Below are positions 5,802 to 6,736 of a stretch of 6,736 nt of DNA, piece by piece. Under the pieces are notes generated by a model that worked only from the letters and a program-made list of their open reading frames with translations, searched no databases and was not told the DNA's origin. The position numbers were made by a program, and so were the translations under genes. How positions within the stretch are numbered: the stretch's first letter is position 1; every line of letters starts with the position of its first letter. Source of the stretch: UBA1724 sp016302315 (GTDB lineage Bacteria; Verrucomicrobiota; Lentisphaeria; Oligosphaerales; Oligosphaeraceae); the NCBI GenBank assembly GCA_016302315.1, contig JAEDNW010000123.1, positions 1-6,736 of the forward strand, given 5' to 3'.

Positions 5802-6736
5802 TCACCAGGGAGGCATGATCAGGGGATTTTGATCCATGGCGCGGTATTGGATGGCCTCTGCCAGTTCCTCCTCGCCGATGGTGTCATGGCCATTGAGATC
5901 GGCGCAGGTGCGGGCCACCCGGAGAATCCGGTCGTAGGAGCGTGCGGAGAGATTCCGGGCTTCCAGGGCCTGTTCCAGGAAGCGTTTCCCGCCCTCTTCC
6001 AGGCGACAGAACCGGTCCAGGTCTGCGCCGGCAATGGCGGCATTGTCGGGGATGGCGGTGTTTTGGAAGCGGAAGCGCTGTCGTTCCCGGGCGGCCAGGA
6101 CGGTTTCCCGCAATTCTGCGGAGGAGGGGCCCTGATGGGGGCTGAGGAGGAGTTCCCGGGGGAGGGGAGGGACTTCCAGGTGGAGGTCGAATCGGTCCAG
6201 CATGGGGCCGGAGAGTCTTCCCCGGTAGGCGGCCACCTGCACGGGGGTGCAGTGGCAGGGATGGTCCGGGGAGCCGTAGTATCCGCAGGGGCAGGGATTC
6301 ATGGCGCCCACCATCATGAATCGGCAGGGGAAGGTGTAGGAGCCGGAGGAGCGTGCCAGGGTGACGAAGCCGCTTTCCATGGGCTGCCGCAGGGCTTCCA
6401 GGGTGTTGCGGCGGAATTCCGGAAGTTCGTCCAGGAAGAGGACGCCCCGATGGGCCAGGGTGACTTCGCCGGGCCGGGGAACCCCGCTTCCGCCTCCCAT
6501 GAGTCCGGCATCGGAGACGGTGTGATGCGGGGAGCGGAAGGGGCGGCGCACCACCAGTCCGCCCTCCTGGGAGAGCAGTCCGGCGATGCTGTAGATCCGG
6601 GTAACTTCCATGGATTCCTGGAGGGTCATGGGGGGCATGATGCCGGGAATCCGGTTGGCGATGAGGCTTTTTCCCACGCCAGGCTGTCCCACCATCAGCA
6701 CATTGTGGCATCCCGCCGCGGCAATGACCAGGGCCC
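5802..6736 (-). CDS. YifB/ComM-family Mg-chelatase-like AAA+ ATPase (5' end outside window)
   Basis: This is the C-terminal ATPase part of a YifB/ComM protein; the start lies beyond position 6736. The visible frame opens with ALVIAAAGCHNVLMVGQPGV, typical of this family. Counting from the Met codon at 6701: Walker A GQPGVGKS (5-12), RSPHHTVSDAGLMGG (56-70), Walker B VLFLDE (87-92), MNPCPCGYY (134-142) with a paired CHC (149-151), GPMLDRFDLHLEV (165-177) carrying the conserved Arg near sensor 2, and a C-terminal helical block LSARSYDRILRVARTCADL. ComM is a hexameric helicase that promotes branch migration during natural transformation in Vibrio and Haemophilus; many non-competent bacteria also carry it. 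The N-terminal Lon-like domain would be off the right edge. It converges with the operon across a 15-base gap and is probably an unrelated housekeeping gene marking the edge of the accessory region. Confidence 0.93.
   Translation of the reverse strand, partial: ALVIAAAGCHNVLMVGQPGVGKSLIANRIPGIMPPMTLQESMEVTRIYSIAGLLSQEGGLVVRRPFRSPHHTVSDAGLMGGGSGVPRPGEVTLAHRGVLFLDELPEFRRNTLEALRQPMESGFVTLARSSGSYTFPCRFMMVGAMNPCPCGYYGSPDHPCHCTPVQVAAYRGRLSGPMLDRFDLHLEVPPLPRELLLSPHQGPSSAELRETVLAARERQRFRFQNTAIPDNAAIAGADLDRFCRLEEGGKRFLEQALEARNLSARSYDRILRVARTCADLNGHDTIGEEELAEAIQYRAMDQNPLIMPPW

Overview
The window is G+C-rich (roughly 60-65% by eye). Its coding regions use mostly G or C in the third codon position, and the proteins look bacterial. 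I cannot name the species. The W..LL repeats and the kinase style recall proteins I associate with host-associated Gram-negative lineages such as the Lentisphaerae/Verrucomicrobia side of the PVC group, but this is a weak guess. There are no RNA genes, no transposases and no gene-free stretch over 300 bases.

Layout: (1) Positions 1-125 are non-coding or decayed, with two G+C palindromes, a 10-G run and, on the minus strand, a short motif resembling CRISPR leader ends. (2) About 126-665 (+) encodes the C-terminal specificity domain of a TaqI/Eco57I-like adenine-N6 DNA methyltransferase. The catalytic domain is missing, so this is most likely a remnant of a restriction-modification gene. (3) Positions 666-786 are intergenic, with an AT-rich promoter candidate and a clear ribosome binding site. 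(4) Positions 787-5786 (+) hold four tightly packed genes: a von Willebrand A (vWA) domain protein; a Ser/Thr kinase with a proline-rich linker and an FHA-like C-terminus; a PPP-family metallophosphatase; and a 493-residue protein with a GYF_2-like start, a zinc ribbon, 24-residue W..LL repeats and a C-terminal hydrophobic anchor. (5) Positions 5802-6736 (-) carry the 3' part of a YifB/ComM-type AAA+ ATPase, converging on the operon and running off the right edge.

The four-gene operon is the most interesting part. Kinase plus phosphatase plus vWA protein resembles the TerY-P phosphorylation triad and the PpkA/PppA/Fha switch of type VI secretion. It differs in having a PPP-type phosphatase instead of PP2C and in adding a membrane-tethered repeat protein. 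A reasonable model is that the kinase and phosphatase set the phosphorylation state of the vWA or repeat protein, that the FHA-like domain reads phosphothreonine, and that the repeat protein holds the complex at the membrane.

The phosphatase gene appears to start at an ATGA overlap with the kinase stop, but its catalytic frame is +1 to that start. The two frames can be joined at an A8 run (3364-3371). This points to transcriptional slippage, a phase-variable switch, a frameshift mutation or a sequence error.
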